NCBI RefSeq assembly: GCF_913773995.1
Contig: NZ_CAJYES010000249.1
Span: forward strand, 34,141-98,140
DNA from: an uncultured Pseudacidovorax sp.
GTDB taxonomy: Bacteria; Pseudomonadota; Gammaproteobacteria; Burkholderiales; Burkholderiaceae_C
Reading direction: 5' to 3'
Length of the DNA stretch: 64,000 nt
The notes under the pieces are model-generated. The model was not told where the DNA came from. It saw only the letters and a list, made by a program, of their open reading frames with translations, and ran no database searches. Positions 48,920 to 57,869 of the stretch are shown here, in pieces (within the stretch, counting starts at the first letter, position 1; each line of letters starts with the position of its first letter). A program made the position numbers and the translations under genes.

Positions 48920-49987
48920 ATGGAGAACTTCCTGCGCAACCTCGGCGCCTCGCAGCAGGTGGCCGCACTTTTCCTGCTGGTCTTCGGCATCCTGGCGCTG
49001 GTCAGCGCTGCCCTCTTCTTCGTCGGCCTGCGCGAGCGCCGCAACCCCGTGCATGGCGAAGCCTGGGAAGAGGAGCTCGTGCACCTGCGCGCCCTGCTGC
49101 GCACCACCTGGGTGATGGTGATCGTCTTCTGGATCGGCTGGGCGCTGGGCGAGACGGTGGCCACGGTGCTCTTCGGGCTGATCGCCTTCCTGGCGCTGCG
49201 CGAGTTCATCACGCTCTCGCCCACGCGGCGCGGAGACCATCGCAGCCTGCTGCTGGCCTTCTTCGTGGTGCTGCCGATCCAGTTCGTGCTGGTGGGCACG
49301 GCCCGCTTCGACCTGTTCACGGTGTTCATCCCGGTCTATGCCTTCCTGGCGCTGCCCACGGCCGCGGCGCTGGCGGACGACCCGGACCACTTCCTCGAAC
49401 GCAATGCCAAGCTGCAGTGGGGCATCATGGTCTGCGTCTACGGCCTATCGCATGTGCCGGCGCTGCTGTTGCTGCAGTTCCCGGGCTACGAGGGCAAGAA
49501 CGTCTTCCTGGTGTTCTTCCTGGTCGCGACGGTGCAGACCTGCATGCTGGTGCAGCACCTGATCTACCGCCACCTGGCCGCCTCGGGCAGCGACAGCCAG
49601 GCCGGCCCACCGGCGCCGCCCGGCCGTGGCGGCCTGCTGCGGCAGATCCTGCGGCCCCGCGCGCCCATCGCGCCGCATGTCAGCCGCAGCTTCAACTGGG
49701 CCAGTTGGGGCGTGGGCATGGCCGTGGCCAGCTTCGTGGGGGCACTGCTGTCCTTCATCACGCCCTTCCACTTCTGGCAGGCCTTCGTGGCCGCGCTGGT
49801 GGCCTGCGTGGCGGGCTCCATGGGCCACCTGGTGATGAAGGCCCTCAAGCGCGACCGGGGCGTGCCGCACTGGGGTCGCAAGGGCGTGGGCATCACCGGC
49901 GCCAACGGCCTGCTGGACCGGGTGGATGCCCTGTGCTTCGCGGCACCCATCTTCTTCCATTCGGTCCGCTGGTACTTCAACGCATGA
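48920..49987 (+). CDS. Phosphatidate cytidylyltransferase (CdsA family, YnbB-like)
   Basis: A 355-residue polytopic membrane protein with about eight TM helices. The C-terminal CdsA signature is present as [20 protein letters not shown] then [17 protein letters not shown]; the usual PGHGG is replaced by GITGANG, as in the YnbB branch. Likely makes CDP-diacylglycerol for phospholipids. The ATG lies 14 bases after the acyltransferase stop, after a GGAAGG ribosome site. Classical cdsA with rseP/bamA is not here, so this is a second, alternative copy. Confidence 0.75.
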   Translation: MENFLRNLGASQQVAALFLLVFGILALVSAALFFVGLRERRNPVHGEAWEEELVHLRALLRTTWVMVIVFWIGWALGETVATVLFGLIAFLALREFITLSPTRRGDHRSLLLAFFVVLPIQFVLVGTARFDLFTVFIPVYAFLALPTAAALADDPDHFLERNAKLQWGIMVCVYGLSHVPALLLLQFPGYEGKNVFLVFFLVATVQTCMLVQHLIYRHLAASGSDSQAGPPAPPGRGGLLRQILRPRAPIAPHVSRSFNWASWGVGMAVASFVGALLSFITPFHFWQAFVAALVACVAGSMGHLVMKALKRDRGVPHWGRKGVGITGANGLLDRVDALCFAAPIFFHSVRWYFNA

Positions 49988-50541
49988 GGACGATGCGCGT
50001 ACTCGGCATCGACCCCGGCTTGCAGACCACCGGCTTCGGCGTGGTGGATGTGGACGGCCCGTCGCTGCGCTATGTGGCCAGCGGCACCATCACCACGCGA
50101 CACCTGGGCAGCACCGACCTGCCGGCGCGGCTCAAGGTGCTGTTCGACGGCATCGGCGAACTGAGCCGGCGCTACCAGCCCGACGCGGCCTCGGTGGAGA
50201 TCGTGTTCGTCAACGTCAATCCGCAGTCCACGCTGCTGCTGGGCCAGGCGCGCGGTGCCTGTCTGACGGCCCTGGTGACCAGCGGCCTGCCGGTGGCGGA
50301 ATACACCGCCACGCAGATGAAGCAGGCGGTGGCAGGCCACGGGCGCGCCGCCAAGGATCAGGTGCGAGAGATGGTGCGGCGACTGCTGGAATTGCCTGGA
50401 CTGCCCGGCAGCGACGCCGCCGATGCGCTGGGCCTGGCCATCACCCATGCGCAGGTGGGGCGGGTGCGGGCTCGCCTCGGCCAGGCCACCACGCTGCAGC
50501 CGCGGGCCAGCGGGCTCTACAAGGGCGGGCGCTCGCGCTGA
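49984..50541 (+). CDS. ruvC: Crossover junction endodeoxyribonuclease
   Basis: A 185-residue resolvase that cuts Holliday junctions. The four acidic residues are in place: [16 protein letters not shown] (Asp near residue 10), SVEIVFVN (Glu near 70), and the Asp pair of [14 protein letters not shown] (near 143-146). [11 protein letters not shown] is the DNA-binding loop. Start at ATG 49984 overlaps the upstream stop; ATG 49993 gives the more typical MRVLGIDPG. ruvA and ruvB are not adjacent. LysR gene converges downstream. Confidence 0.95.
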   Translation: MRTMRVLGIDPGLQTTGFGVVDVDGPSLRYVASGTITTRHLGSTDLPARLKVLFDGIGELSRRYQPDAASVEIVFVNVNPQSTLLLGQARGACLTALVTSGLPVAEYTATQMKQAVAGHGRAAKDQVREMVRRLLELPGLPGSDAADALGLAITHAQVGRVRARLGQATTLQPRASGLYKGGRSR

Positions 50542-50629
50542 CAAGCGGACCCGAGCACGGAGGGCCGGGCGCAAGCGCCAGACAGGCCGTGCGCAATTGA
50601 ATGGCTGGCGAGAGGAGTACCGGCTAGTC

Positions 50630-51562
50630 CTACTGCAGCGCAGTCTCGCTGTCGCTTACCCAGCTCGCGGAGCGGCCGATGCTGTCCAGCAGGTGCTCGG
50701 TGAAGGCACGGACCTTCACATTGGCCCGCGGCGCCGCGCGCAGCATGAAGATGCCGCTGGCCGGCTGAGGCGGCGCACCCTCCAGCACCAGTTCGACGAT
50801 GCGGCCCGCGGCCAGGTCTTCGCCGATGGCCCAGTTGGGCATCAACGCAATACCCAGACCCTGCGCGGCACAGTGGCGGCGCGAGTCGCAGTCATCGCTT
50901 TCCAGCACGAAGTGCGGCGGCCGACTCCAGTCGAAGCCGTCCAGCTCGCGCCAGCCGCGGGCGCTGGTGCTGTGCTGGCGGTCGATCAGCCGGTGATGGG
51001 CCAGGTCCTCGAAGCGCTCGGGCCGCCCGTGGCGCGCCAGATAGGCAGGCGAGGCGCCCATGATGTAGCGCTGGCTGCCGATGCGCTGGCCCACCAGGCT
51101 GCTGTCCGGCTGCGGACCGATGCGGATCACGAGGTCGAAGCGTTCCAGCACCGGATCGACCAGGCGCTCGGTCAACTCCAGTTCCACCCGCAGCGCCGGG
51201 TGGCGGTCGAACAGCGAGCCCAGGTGCGGCACCACGTGGCGGCGGCCGAAGGCCGGCACGCAGCTCACCCGCAACAGACCCTGCACGCTGCGGTCGAGCG
51301 ACACGACCTCGGTGCGCGCGTCGGTCATGTCGCGCAGGATCTTGCGGGCCCGCTCCAGCAGCAGCGTGCCGGCCTCGGTGGGCACCAGCGCGCGTGTGGA
51401 GCGAGTGAAGAGCGGCACCTTCAGGTCCTGCTCCAGACCATCGATCTGGCGCGCGACGGACGAGGCCACCATGCCGCGCCGCCGGGCCACCGCCGAGAAG
51501 CTGCCCGCTTCGGCCACGTCGACGAACACGGCCAGGGATTCGGCGAAGCGGATCGATTCCAT
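50630..51562 (-). CDS. LysR-family transcriptional regulator
   Basis: A 310-residue LTTR with the N-terminal HTH (FVDVAEAGSFSAVARRRG, then MVASSVARQIDGLEQDLKVP, residues about 12-48) and an effector domain containing GLGIALMPNWAIGEDLAAG. It diverges from a Bug receptor and maleylacetate-reductase-like gene across about 100 bases and probably controls them. Within that gap TCTGCAGA lies inside a GGCA...TGCC imperfect repeat that may be its operator. The ATG at 51562 starts at the HTH; the open frame beyond is noise. Confidence 0.83.
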   Translation of the reverse strand: MESIRFAESLAVFVDVAEAGSFSAVARRRGMVASSVARQIDGLEQDLKVPLFTRSTRALVPTEAGTLLLERARKILRDMTDARTEVVSLDRSVQGLLRVSCVPAFGRRHVVPHLGSLFDRHPALRVELELTERLVDPVLERFDLVIRIGPQPDSSLVGQRIGSQRYIMGASPAYLARHGRPERFEDLAHHRLIDRQHSTSARGWRELDGFDWSRPPHFVLESDDCDSRRHCAAQGLGIALMPNWAIGEDLAAGRIVELVLEGAPPQPASGIFMLRAAPRANVKVRAFTEHLLDSIGRSASWVSDSETALQ

Positions 51563-51663
51563 CTGTGCAGACCTCGCAAAGGCGTTTGGCAGACGCAGCG
51601 GATTCTGCAGATGCCACGCAAAGAATAGCATCCAGGCCACTTCACAAGAACCAGGAATCGACC

Positions 51664-52677
51664 ATGTTCCAGCAAGAGACAACGCGCGGCGGCGCCTCCC
51701 GCCGCAGGCTGATCGGCCAGGGCCTTTCACTCGGCCTTGGCCTCGGCCTGGGCCTTCTGGCGGCCGGCTCCGCGGCGGCGCAGCCGGCCTTCCCCTCGCG
51801 GCTCGTGACCATCGTCGTGCCCTTCGCGGCCGGCGGCACGGTCGACAAGGTGGCGCGCCAGATCCAGGAGCCGCTGGCCGCCCGCCTGGGCCAGCAGGTG
51901 ATCATCGACAACCGCGGCGGTGCCGGCGGCACCATCGGCATGGCGCTGGTGGCCAAGGCACCGCCCGACGGCCACACGGTGGCGATGGTGTTCGACTCCT
52001 ACGCGACCGAGCAGCACATCTATCCCCGGCTGACCTACTCCACCGAGCGCGACCTCACCGGCGTGTCGTACATCGCCCGTTCGCCCATGGTGCTGGTGGT
52101 ACCGGCCAACTCGCCCTACCGCACGCTGCAGGACTACGTGGCGGCCGCCAAGGCGGGCAACGGCGTTTCCTACGCCTCGGTGGGCGCGGGCAGCTCCAAC
52201 CACCTGGCGGCCGAACTCTTCCTGGAGACCGCGGGCGGCAAGGGCACGCATGTGCCCTTCAAGGGCGGCGGCCCGGCCATGACCGACCTGATGGGCGGCC
52301 ATGTGGACTCGATGATCGCCAGCCTGCCGCTGGTGCTGCCGCAGGTCCAGAGCGGCAAGCTGCGCGCGCTGGCTGTGACCTCGCCGCAGCGAAGCGCGGC
52401 CCTGCCCGACGTGCCGGCCGTCGCCGAGCGCTACAAGGGCTTCGAGGTCTATTCCTGGGTCGGGATGGTGGCGCCCGCCAAGGTGCCGGCGCCGGTGCTC
52501 GACCGCCTGGCCGCCGATGTGACCGCGACGCTGCGCCAGCCGGAGGTGGCCAAGCGCCTGGCCGAAGGCGGCTTCGAAGTGGTGGCCGGCTCGCGGGAGG
52601 CAATGAACCAGCTCGTGCGCAGTGAAAGCGCCCGCTGGGGCCGCCTGATCAAGGCCCGCAACATCGTCGCCGAATGA
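51664..52677 (+). CDS. Bug-family tripartite tricarboxylate transporter substrate-binding protein
   Basis: A 337-residue periplasmic receptor. The signal peptide contains a twin-arginine-like ASRRRLIGQG and the hydrophobic LSLGLGLGLGLLAAG, cleaved after AAA-Q near residue 40. Body motifs are VTIVVPFAAGGTVDKVAR and IDNRGGAGGTIG, as in other Bug receptors. The Tat motif suggests export as a folded protein. Its TGA overlaps the next ATG (ATGA), so it is coupled to the dehydrogenase. Ligand is inferred to be the substrate or product of that pathway. Confidence 0.85.
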   Translation: MFQQETTRGGASRRRLIGQGLSLGLGLGLGLLAAGSAAAQPAFPSRLVTIVVPFAAGGTVDKVARQIQEPLAARLGQQVIIDNRGGAGGTIGMALVAKAPPDGHTVAMVFDSYATEQHIYPRLTYSTERDLTGVSYIARSPMVLVVPANSPYRTLQDYVAAAKAGNGVSYASVGAGSSNHLAAELFLETAGGKGTHVPFKGGGPAMTDLMGGHVDSMIASLPLVLPQVQSGKLRALAVTSPQRSAALPDVPAVAERYKGFEVYSWVGMVAPAKVPAPVLDRLAADVTATLRQPEVAKRLAEGGFEVVAGSREAMNQLVRSESARWGRLIKARNIVAE

Positions 52678-53735
52678 AACCCTTCGTCTACGAAAGCCGG
52701 GCGCAGCGCGTGCTGTTCGGCGCCGGCACGCTGGCACAGGTCGCGGCGGAGGTCGAGGCTCTGGGCGCACGCAAGGCGCTGGTGCTGTGCACGCCCCCGC
52801 AGCGGGCCCAGGCGGAACAGGTGGCCGACCTGCTCGGCGAAAGGGCCGCGGGCGTGTTCGACGGCGCGGTCATGCATGTGCCCATGGCGGCCGCGCGCGA
52901 GGCCCGGGCCGTGGCGCAGCGCCTGGGCGCCGACTGCGCGGTGGCAGTGGGCGGCGGCTCCACCATCGGGCTGGGCAAGGCCATCGCGTTGGACTGCGGC
53001 CTGCCGATCCTGGCCGTGCCCACCACCTATGCCGGCTCCGAGATGACGCCCATCTATGGCCTGACGGACGAGGGCGTGAAGCGCACCGGCCGCGACCCGC
53101 GCGTGCTGCCGCGCACGGTGATCTACGACCCGCAGCTCAGCCTGGGCCTGCCCGTGGGCCTGTCGGTGGTCAGCGGCATCAATGCCATGGCCCATGCGGC
53201 CGAGGGCCTGTATGCCGACGACGCCAACCCGGTGACGCAACTGATGGCCGAGGAAGGACTGGCCGCCCTGGGCCGGGCGCTGCCGGCCATCCACGCGGAC
53301 AGCGGCGACGCCCAGGCGCGGACGGACGCGCTCTATGGTGCGTGGCTGTGCGGCACGGTGCTGGGCAGCGTGGCCATGGCCCTGCACCACAAGCTGTGCC
53401 ACACGCTGGGCGGCAGCTTCAACCTGCCGCATGCCGAAACCCACACCATCGTGCTGCCGCATGCGCTGGCCTACAACGCGCCAGCCGCGCCGGCGGCCAT
53501 GGCCCGCATCGCCCGCGCCCTCGGAGCAGACGACGCGCCGCGGGCGCTGTACGAACTGGCGCGGCGGCACGGCGCACCGGTGGCACTGAGGGAGATCGGT
53601 CTGCGCGAAGAGGATCTGGACCGCGCCTGCGCGCTGGCGATGCAGAACCAGTACCCGAATCCTCGGCCCCTGGAGGCCGCGGCGCTGCGCCAGTTGCTGC
53701 AGAACGCCTACGACGGGGTGCGACCGTCGGCGTGA
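52674..53735 (+). CDS. Maleylacetate reductase-like iron-containing alcohol dehydrogenase
   Basis: A 353-residue group III dehydrogenase. Nucleotide-binding VGGGSTIGLGKAIAL (about 93-107) and PTTYAGSEMTPIYGL lead to the metal-binding His residues in NAMAHAAEGLY (about 175) and HHKLCHTLGGSFNLPHAETH. These motifs match maleylacetate reductases, which reduce maleylacetate to 3-oxoadipate in chlorocatechol and hydroxyquinol degradation. No intradiol dioxygenase or cycloisomerase is adjacent, so the pathway is incomplete in this locus. It overlaps the Bug receptor gene. Confidence 0.8.
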   Translation: MKPFVYESRAQRVLFGAGTLAQVAAEVEALGARKALVLCTPPQRAQAEQVADLLGERAAGVFDGAVMHVPMAAAREARAVAQRLGADCAVAVGGGSTIGLGKAIALDCGLPILAVPTTYAGSEMTPIYGLTDEGVKRTGRDPRVLPRTVIYDPQLSLGLPVGLSVVSGINAMAHAAEGLYADDANPVTQLMAEEGLAALGRALPAIHADSGDAQARTDALYGAWLCGTVLGSVAMALHHKLCHTLGGSFNLPHAETHTIVLPHALAYNAPAAPAAMARIARALGADDAPRALYELARRHGAPVALREIGLREEDLDRACALAMQNQYPNPRPLEAAALRQLLQNAYDGVRPSA

Positions 53736-53760
53736 GCCCAGGCGGCTGCGACCCTGTCGC

Positions 53761-53937
53761 TCAGGCCAGCCGCTCGGCGATCAGCACGGCAAAGAAGCCG
53801 AGCGCCGCCAGGAAGGTCCACTTGAAGACGATCCAGCCCAGGCGCCGATAGCGCATCTGGCCGGTGGCCGCATAGAAGGCGAAGCACACCCCCGCCACCA
53901 GCAGCAAAAGGAGGATGACCCAGCGGAAGAGCAGCAT
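53761..53937 (-). CDS. Small two-helix membrane protein
   Basis: A 58-residue protein starting ATG at 53937: two hydrophobic helices (FRWVILLLLLVAGVCFAFYA, about 4-23, and FKWTFLAALGFFAVLIAERL, about 38-57) joined by a short basic loop with MRYRRLGW. Third codon positions are strongly GC-biased and it starts 18 bases after the lpxC stop, so it is probably translated in the lpxC transcript. I recognise the pattern as a short uncharacterised inner-membrane protein of Burkholderiales; no function known. Confidence 0.7.
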   Translation of the reverse strand: MLLFRWVILLLLLVAGVCFAFYAATGQMRYRRLGWIVFKWTFLAALGFFAVLIAERLA

Positions 53938-53955
53938 GCGGATGCGGCGGGCGCC

Positions 53956-54879
53956 TTACCAGGCGCGGGCGATCTCGCCGAAGCCGCGGGGGGCCTGGCG
54001 CGTGTCCTCGAAGGTCACGATCTCGTAGGCATCGGACTGGGCCAGCAGTTCACGCAGCAACTTGTTGTTGAGCGCATGGCCCGAGCGGAAGGCGCTGTAG
54101 GCGGCCAGCAGCGGCTTGCCGACGATGTAGAGGTCGCCCATGGCGTCCAGGATCTTGTGCTTGACGAACTCGTCGTCGTAGCGAAGGCCGCCGGCATTGA
54201 GCACCTTGTGGTCGTCCATGACGATGGCGTTGTCCAGCCCGCCGCCCAGGGCCAGGCCCTTGCTGCGCATGTACTCGACCTCCTTGGTGAAGCCGAAGGT
54301 GCGTGCACGGGCGATGTCGCGGGCATATTGGCCCACGCTCAGGTCGAACTCGTAGCGCTGGCCGGTGGCATTGACCACGCGGTGGTCGAAGTCGATCTCG
54401 AAGCTCAGCTTGAAGCCGTGGTAGGGCTCCAGCCGGGCCCACTTGAGGTTGTCGCCCTCACCCTCGCGCACCTCAACGGGCCGCAGTACGCGGATGAAGC
54501 GGCGCGGCGCCTTCTGCAGTTCGATGCCCGCGCTCTGCAGCAGGAAGACGAAGGACGAGGCCGAGCCGTCGAGGATCGGCACCTCGTCGGCGGTGATGTC
54601 GATGTAGAGGTTGTCCAGCCCCAGGCCGGCGCAGGCCGACATGATGTGCTCCACCGTCTGCACCTTGGCGCCGCCGGTGGAAACCGTGGACGCCAGACGG
54701 GTGTCGGTCACCGACTCGGCCCGCATGGGGATGTCCACCGGCTCGGGCAGATCGACACGCCGGAACACGATGCCCGTGTCCGCCGGCGCGGGCCGCAGCG
54801 TCAGCTCCACGCGCTGCCCGCTGTGCAGGCCGACGCCCACGGCGCGGGTGATGGACTTGAGGGTTCGTTGTTGCAGCAC
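53956..54879 (-). CDS. lpxC: UDP-3-O-acyl-N-acetylglucosamine deacetylase
   Basis: A 307-residue zinc enzyme catalysing the committed step of lipid A synthesis. Zinc ligands His ([13 protein letters not shown], about residue 79), His and Asp ([12 protein letters not shown], about 237-241) and the general acid His in RSGHALNN are all present. The start is uncertain: the family begins LQQRTLKSI, which here follows a GTG at 54879; another in-frame GTG at 54903 would add eight residues. The GTG at 54879 gives the typical length of about 305. Last gene of the dcw region. Confidence 0.95.
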   Translation of the reverse strand: MLQQRTLKSITRAVGVGLHSGQRVELTLRPAPADTGIVFRRVDLPEPVDIPMRAESVTDTRLASTVSTGGAKVQTVEHIMSACAGLGLDNLYIDITADEVPILDGSASSFVFLLQSAGIELQKAPRRFIRVLRPVEVREGEGDNLKWARLEPYHGFKLSFEIDFDHRVVNATGQRYEFDLSVGQYARDIARARTFGFTKEVEYMRSKGLALGGGLDNAIVMDDHKVLNAGGLRYDDEFVKHKILDAMGDLYIVGKPLLAAYSAFRSGHALNNKLLRELLAQSDAYEIVTFEDTRQAPRGFGEIARAW

Positions 54880-54987
54880 GGCGCGGATTGTAATTTTGGC
54901 CACCCCGCGCCAACCCCACTCTTCGGCCTATGACCGTGATAGCCGTAAGGAGGCGTAAGTGCCCGCAGGCAGGCAAGACGAACGAAA

Positions 54988-55017
54988 GCGCCACGCATCG
55001 AACCCGGTGCGTGGCGC
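54988..55017 (-). terminator. Hairpin between ftsZ and lpxC, probable terminator
   Basis: GCGCCACGCA and TGCGTGGCGC form a perfect ten-base stem around a ten-base loop, followed on the reverse strand by TTTCGTTCG. The T-run is interrupted, so termination is likely partial. Confidence 0.65.
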
Positions 55018-55086
55018 CAATTTCTGCTCGGATTGCGCACCGCAGCCGCAGGCTGCCGGTGCCTTCAGTCGAGCGCAGGACGACTG

Positions 55087-55200
55087 ATGGTGCAGCGGGC
55101 GTAGCGAGCGGTCCGAGGTCGCATCGAGCATCGCAGCCGTACTCGGGTACGGCGAGAAGCACAGATGCGAGATCGGACCGCGCAGTAGCCCGATGCGCCG
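55087..55200. repeat. Nested palindromic element directly downstream of ftsZ
   Basis: Outer arms GCGGTCCGAGGTCGCATC (55108-55125) and GATGCGAGATCGGACCGC (55164-55181) pair with two mismatches; an inner hairpin GCCGTAC-TCGG-GTACGGC (55136-55153) is perfect; pairing extends roughly to the edges (GGTGCA near 55089 with TGCGCC near 55194). It begins within two bases of the ftsZ stop and has no coding potential. It looks like a dispersed extragenic palindrome, but only one copy is present here. Confidence 0.6.
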
Positions 55201-56424
55201 TCAGTCAGCTTGGCGGCGGAGGAAGGCGGGGATCTCGAAATCGTCCATGCCGCCAGAAGACAGCGCATCCACCTTGGCGGCCGCCATCGTCCGGTTGGTG
55301 CGCCACACGCTGGGCACGGCCATACCGTCGTACTTGGCCTGACCGGCCGCGCCGGAGGCCACGCCGCTGGCCAGCGCGCCGCCCAGCGTCGGGACCTGGA
55401 AGGCCACGTTGTCGGTGCCGGTGCGGATGACCTGCAGCTCAGGCTGGCCGCGGCCGGCGGCCGGGCGCGACAGGCCGGTGGCCACCACGGTCACGCGCAT
55501 GTCGTCGCCCAGGCTGTCGTCGTAGGCGGCGCCGTAGATGACGTTGGCTTCGGGAGAGGCGTAGGCACGGATGGTGTTCATCGCCAGCTTCGATTCCGAC
55601 AGCTTCAGCGAAGCCTTCGAAGCCGTCACCAGCACCAGCACGCCCTTGGCGCCGGACAGGTCGATGCCCTCCAGCAGCGGGCAGGCGACGGCCTGCTCGG
55701 CGGCGATGCGGGCGCGGTCCGGCCCGTTGGCCGAGGCGGTGCCCATCATGGCCTTGCCGGGCTCGCCCATCACGGTGCGCACGTCCTCGAAGTCGACGTT
55801 CACGCCGCCGTACTCGTTGATGATTTCCGAGATGCCGCCGACGGCGTTCTTCAGCACGTCGTTGGCATGCGCGAAGGCCTCGGCCTGCGTCACCTCGTCG
55901 CCCAGGACTTCGAGCAGCTTCTCGTTCAGGATGACGATCAGCGAATCGACATTGGCTTCGAGTTCGGACAGGCCCGACTCGGCGTTGTTCATGCGCTTGC
56001 CGCCTTCCCAGTCGAAGGGCTTGGTGACCACGCCGACGGTCAGGATGCCCATCTCCTTGGCCACGCGGGCGATGACGGGCGCCGCGCCGGTGCCGGTGCC
56101 GCCGCCCATGCCGGCGGTGATGAACAGCATGTGGGCACCGTCGATGGCGGTGCGGATCTCGTCCACGGCCGCCTCGGCCGCCTCGCGGCCCTTGTCCGGC
56201 TTGCCGCCGGCACCCAGGCCGTTGCCGCCCAGCTGGATCAACTTGGGCGCGCCGCAGCGGTTGAGCGCCTGGGCGTCGGTGTTGGCGCAGACGAACTGCA
56301 CCCCCTGCACGCCCCGCTCCATCATGTGGGTGACGGCGTTGCCGCCGCCGCCGCCGACACCGATCACCTTGATCTGCGTGCCTTGGTTGAACTCTTCGAC
56401 TTCGATCATTTCGATGGGCATCAT
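55201..56424 (-). CDS. ftsZ: Cell division GTPase FtsZ
   Basis: A 407-residue tubulin homologue forming the division ring. GTP-binding motifs GVGGGGGNAV (about 20-29) and GMGGGTGTGAAPV (about 107-119), T7 loop NVDFEDVRTVM, a variable linker and the conserved C-terminal peptide DDFEIPAFLRRQAD that binds FtsA and ZipA. Tandem ATG codons lie at 56424 and 56421; the AGGAG ribosome site is three bases from the first and six from the second, so the second is the better start (406 residues). Confidence 0.98.
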   Translation of the reverse strand: MMPIEMIEVEEFNQGTQIKVIGVGGGGGNAVTHMMERGVQGVQFVCANTDAQALNRCGAPKLIQLGGNGLGAGGKPDKGREAAEAAVDEIRTAIDGAHMLFITAGMGGGTGTGAAPVIARVAKEMGILTVGVVTKPFDWEGGKRMNNAESGLSELEANVDSLIVILNEKLLEVLGDEVTQAEAFAHANDVLKNAVGGISEIINEYGGVNVDFEDVRTVMGEPGKAMMGTASANGPDRARIAAEQAVACPLLEGIDLSGAKGVLVLVTASKASLKLSESKLAMNTIRAYASPEANVIYGAAYDDSLGDDMRVTVVATGLSRPAAGRGQPELQVIRTGTDNVAFQVPTLGGALASGVASGAAGQAKYDGMAVPSVWRTNRTMAAAKVDALSSGGMDDFEIPAFLRRQAD

Positions 56425-56587
56425 GAACTCCTGGATCCTTGCAGTTGCTGCTTGACTGACGTTGCTGTTGTTGTCGGGGGCGGGGTGGTGAAAGTGGAAG
56501 GAAGAACTTCCTGCGGTGGCGGCGGCCCCGTACGTCGCCATCGCTCGTTGAAATGGATGAGGTGGAGCCGAGGTGCTGTGTCGCGCA

Positions 56588-57817
56588 TCAGAAATTCCCC
56601 ACGATGAAATCCTTGAATCGGCCGAAAGCCGTCTTCACTGAACCATTTTTTTGCGCGACCTTGTAGCCACGCATCCGCGCGTGACGGGCTTCTTCCAGCA
56701 GGCCCATGACGGTGGCAGCGCGCGGCTGGGCCACCATGTCCGACAGCGCGCTGGCGTACTTCGGGATGCCGCGGCGCACCGGCTTGAGGAAGATGTCCTC
56801 GCCCAGTTCGACCATGCCCGGCATGACGGCGCTGCCACCGGTGAGCACCACGCCGGACGAGAGCACTTCCTCGTAGCCCGACTCGCGCACCACCTGCTGC
56901 ACGAGCTGGAAGATCTCTTCCACGCGCGGCTCGATCACGCCGGCCAGCGCCTGCTTGCTCAGCATGCGCGGGCCGCGGTCGCCCAGGCCGGGCACCTCGA
57001 CCTGTGTCTCGGGGTCGGCCAGCAGCTGCTTGGCGAAGCCGTTCTCGACCTTGATGTCCTCGGCGTCCTTGGTGGGCGTGCGCAGCGCCATCGCGATGTC
57101 GCTGGTGATCAGGTCACCCGCGATCGGGATCACGGCCGTGTGGCGGATGGCGCCGTTGGTGAAGATGGCCACGTCGGTGGTGCCGGCGCCGATGTCCACC
57201 AGGCACACGCCCAGCTCGCGCTCGTCCTCGGTCAGCACCGCCAGGCTGGAGGCCAGCGGGTTCAGCATCAGCTGGTCCACCTCCAGGCCGCAGCGGCGCA
57301 CGCACTTGATGATGTTCTCGGCCGCGCTCTGGGCGCCGGTCACGATGTGCACCTTGGCCTCCAGGCGCATGCCGCTCATGCCGATCGGCTCCTTCACGTC
57401 CTGGCCGTCGATCACGAATTCCTGCGGCTCCACCAGCAGCAGGCGCTGGTCGCTGGAGATGTTGATGGCGCGCGCCGTCTCCACCACGCGGGCGACGTCG
57501 GTGGTGCTGACCTCGCGGTCCTTCACGGCCACCATGCCGCTGGAGTTGATGCCGCGGATGTGGCTGCCGGTGATGCCGGTGTAGACGCGGCCGATCTTGC
57601 AGTCGGCCATCAGCTCCGCTTCCTTGAGCGCCTGCTGGATGCTCTGCACGGTGGCGTCGATGTTGACCACCACGCCGCGCTTGAGGCCGTTGGACGGTGC
57701 CACGCCCAGGCCGGCGAGCTTGAGCTCGCCGCCCGGCAGCACTTCGGCCACCACCGCCATCACCTTGGCGGTGCCGATGTCGAGTCCGACAACCAGGTCC
57801 TTGTAGTCTTTGGCCAT
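56588..57817 (-). CDS. ftsA: Cell division protein FtsA
   Basis: A 409-residue actin-like protein that tethers FtsZ to the membrane. Begins MAKDYKDLVVGLDIGTAKV (phosphate 1), with LVDIGAGTTDVAIF (phosphate 2), VLTGGSAVMPGM (adenosine) and a C-terminal amphipathic helix (AFGRFKDFIVGNF). It follows ftsQ and precedes ftsZ with a 163-base gap, where an ftsZ promoter probably lies. Confidence 0.97.
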   Translation of the reverse strand: MAKDYKDLVVGLDIGTAKVMAVVAEVLPGGELKLAGLGVAPSNGLKRGVVVNIDATVQSIQQALKEAELMADCKIGRVYTGITGSHIRGINSSGMVAVKDREVSTTDVARVVETARAINISSDQRLLLVEPQEFVIDGQDVKEPIGMSGMRLEAKVHIVTGAQSAAENIIKCVRRCGLEVDQLMLNPLASSLAVLTEDERELGVCLVDIGAGTTDVAIFTNGAIRHTAVIPIAGDLITSDIAMALRTPTKDAEDIKVENGFAKQLLADPETQVEVPGLGDRGPRMLSKQALAGVIEPRVEEIFQLVQQVVRESGYEEVLSSGVVLTGGSAVMPGMVELGEDIFLKPVRRGIPKYASALSDMVAQPRAATVMGLLEEARHARMRGYKVAQKNGSVKTAFGRFKDFIVGNF

Positions 57818-57869
57818 GATGTGTGAGTGTTCCCTCGGGGCTCTCGTTCGTTCTGTCTGTCTGTTCGGT

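Noticed and set aside
54975..55020. tRNA gene suggested by CATCGAACCCGGTGCG
   Set aside because: Only a T-loop-like coincidence; no cloverleaf arms, and the stretch is explained by the GCGCCACGCA hairpin.
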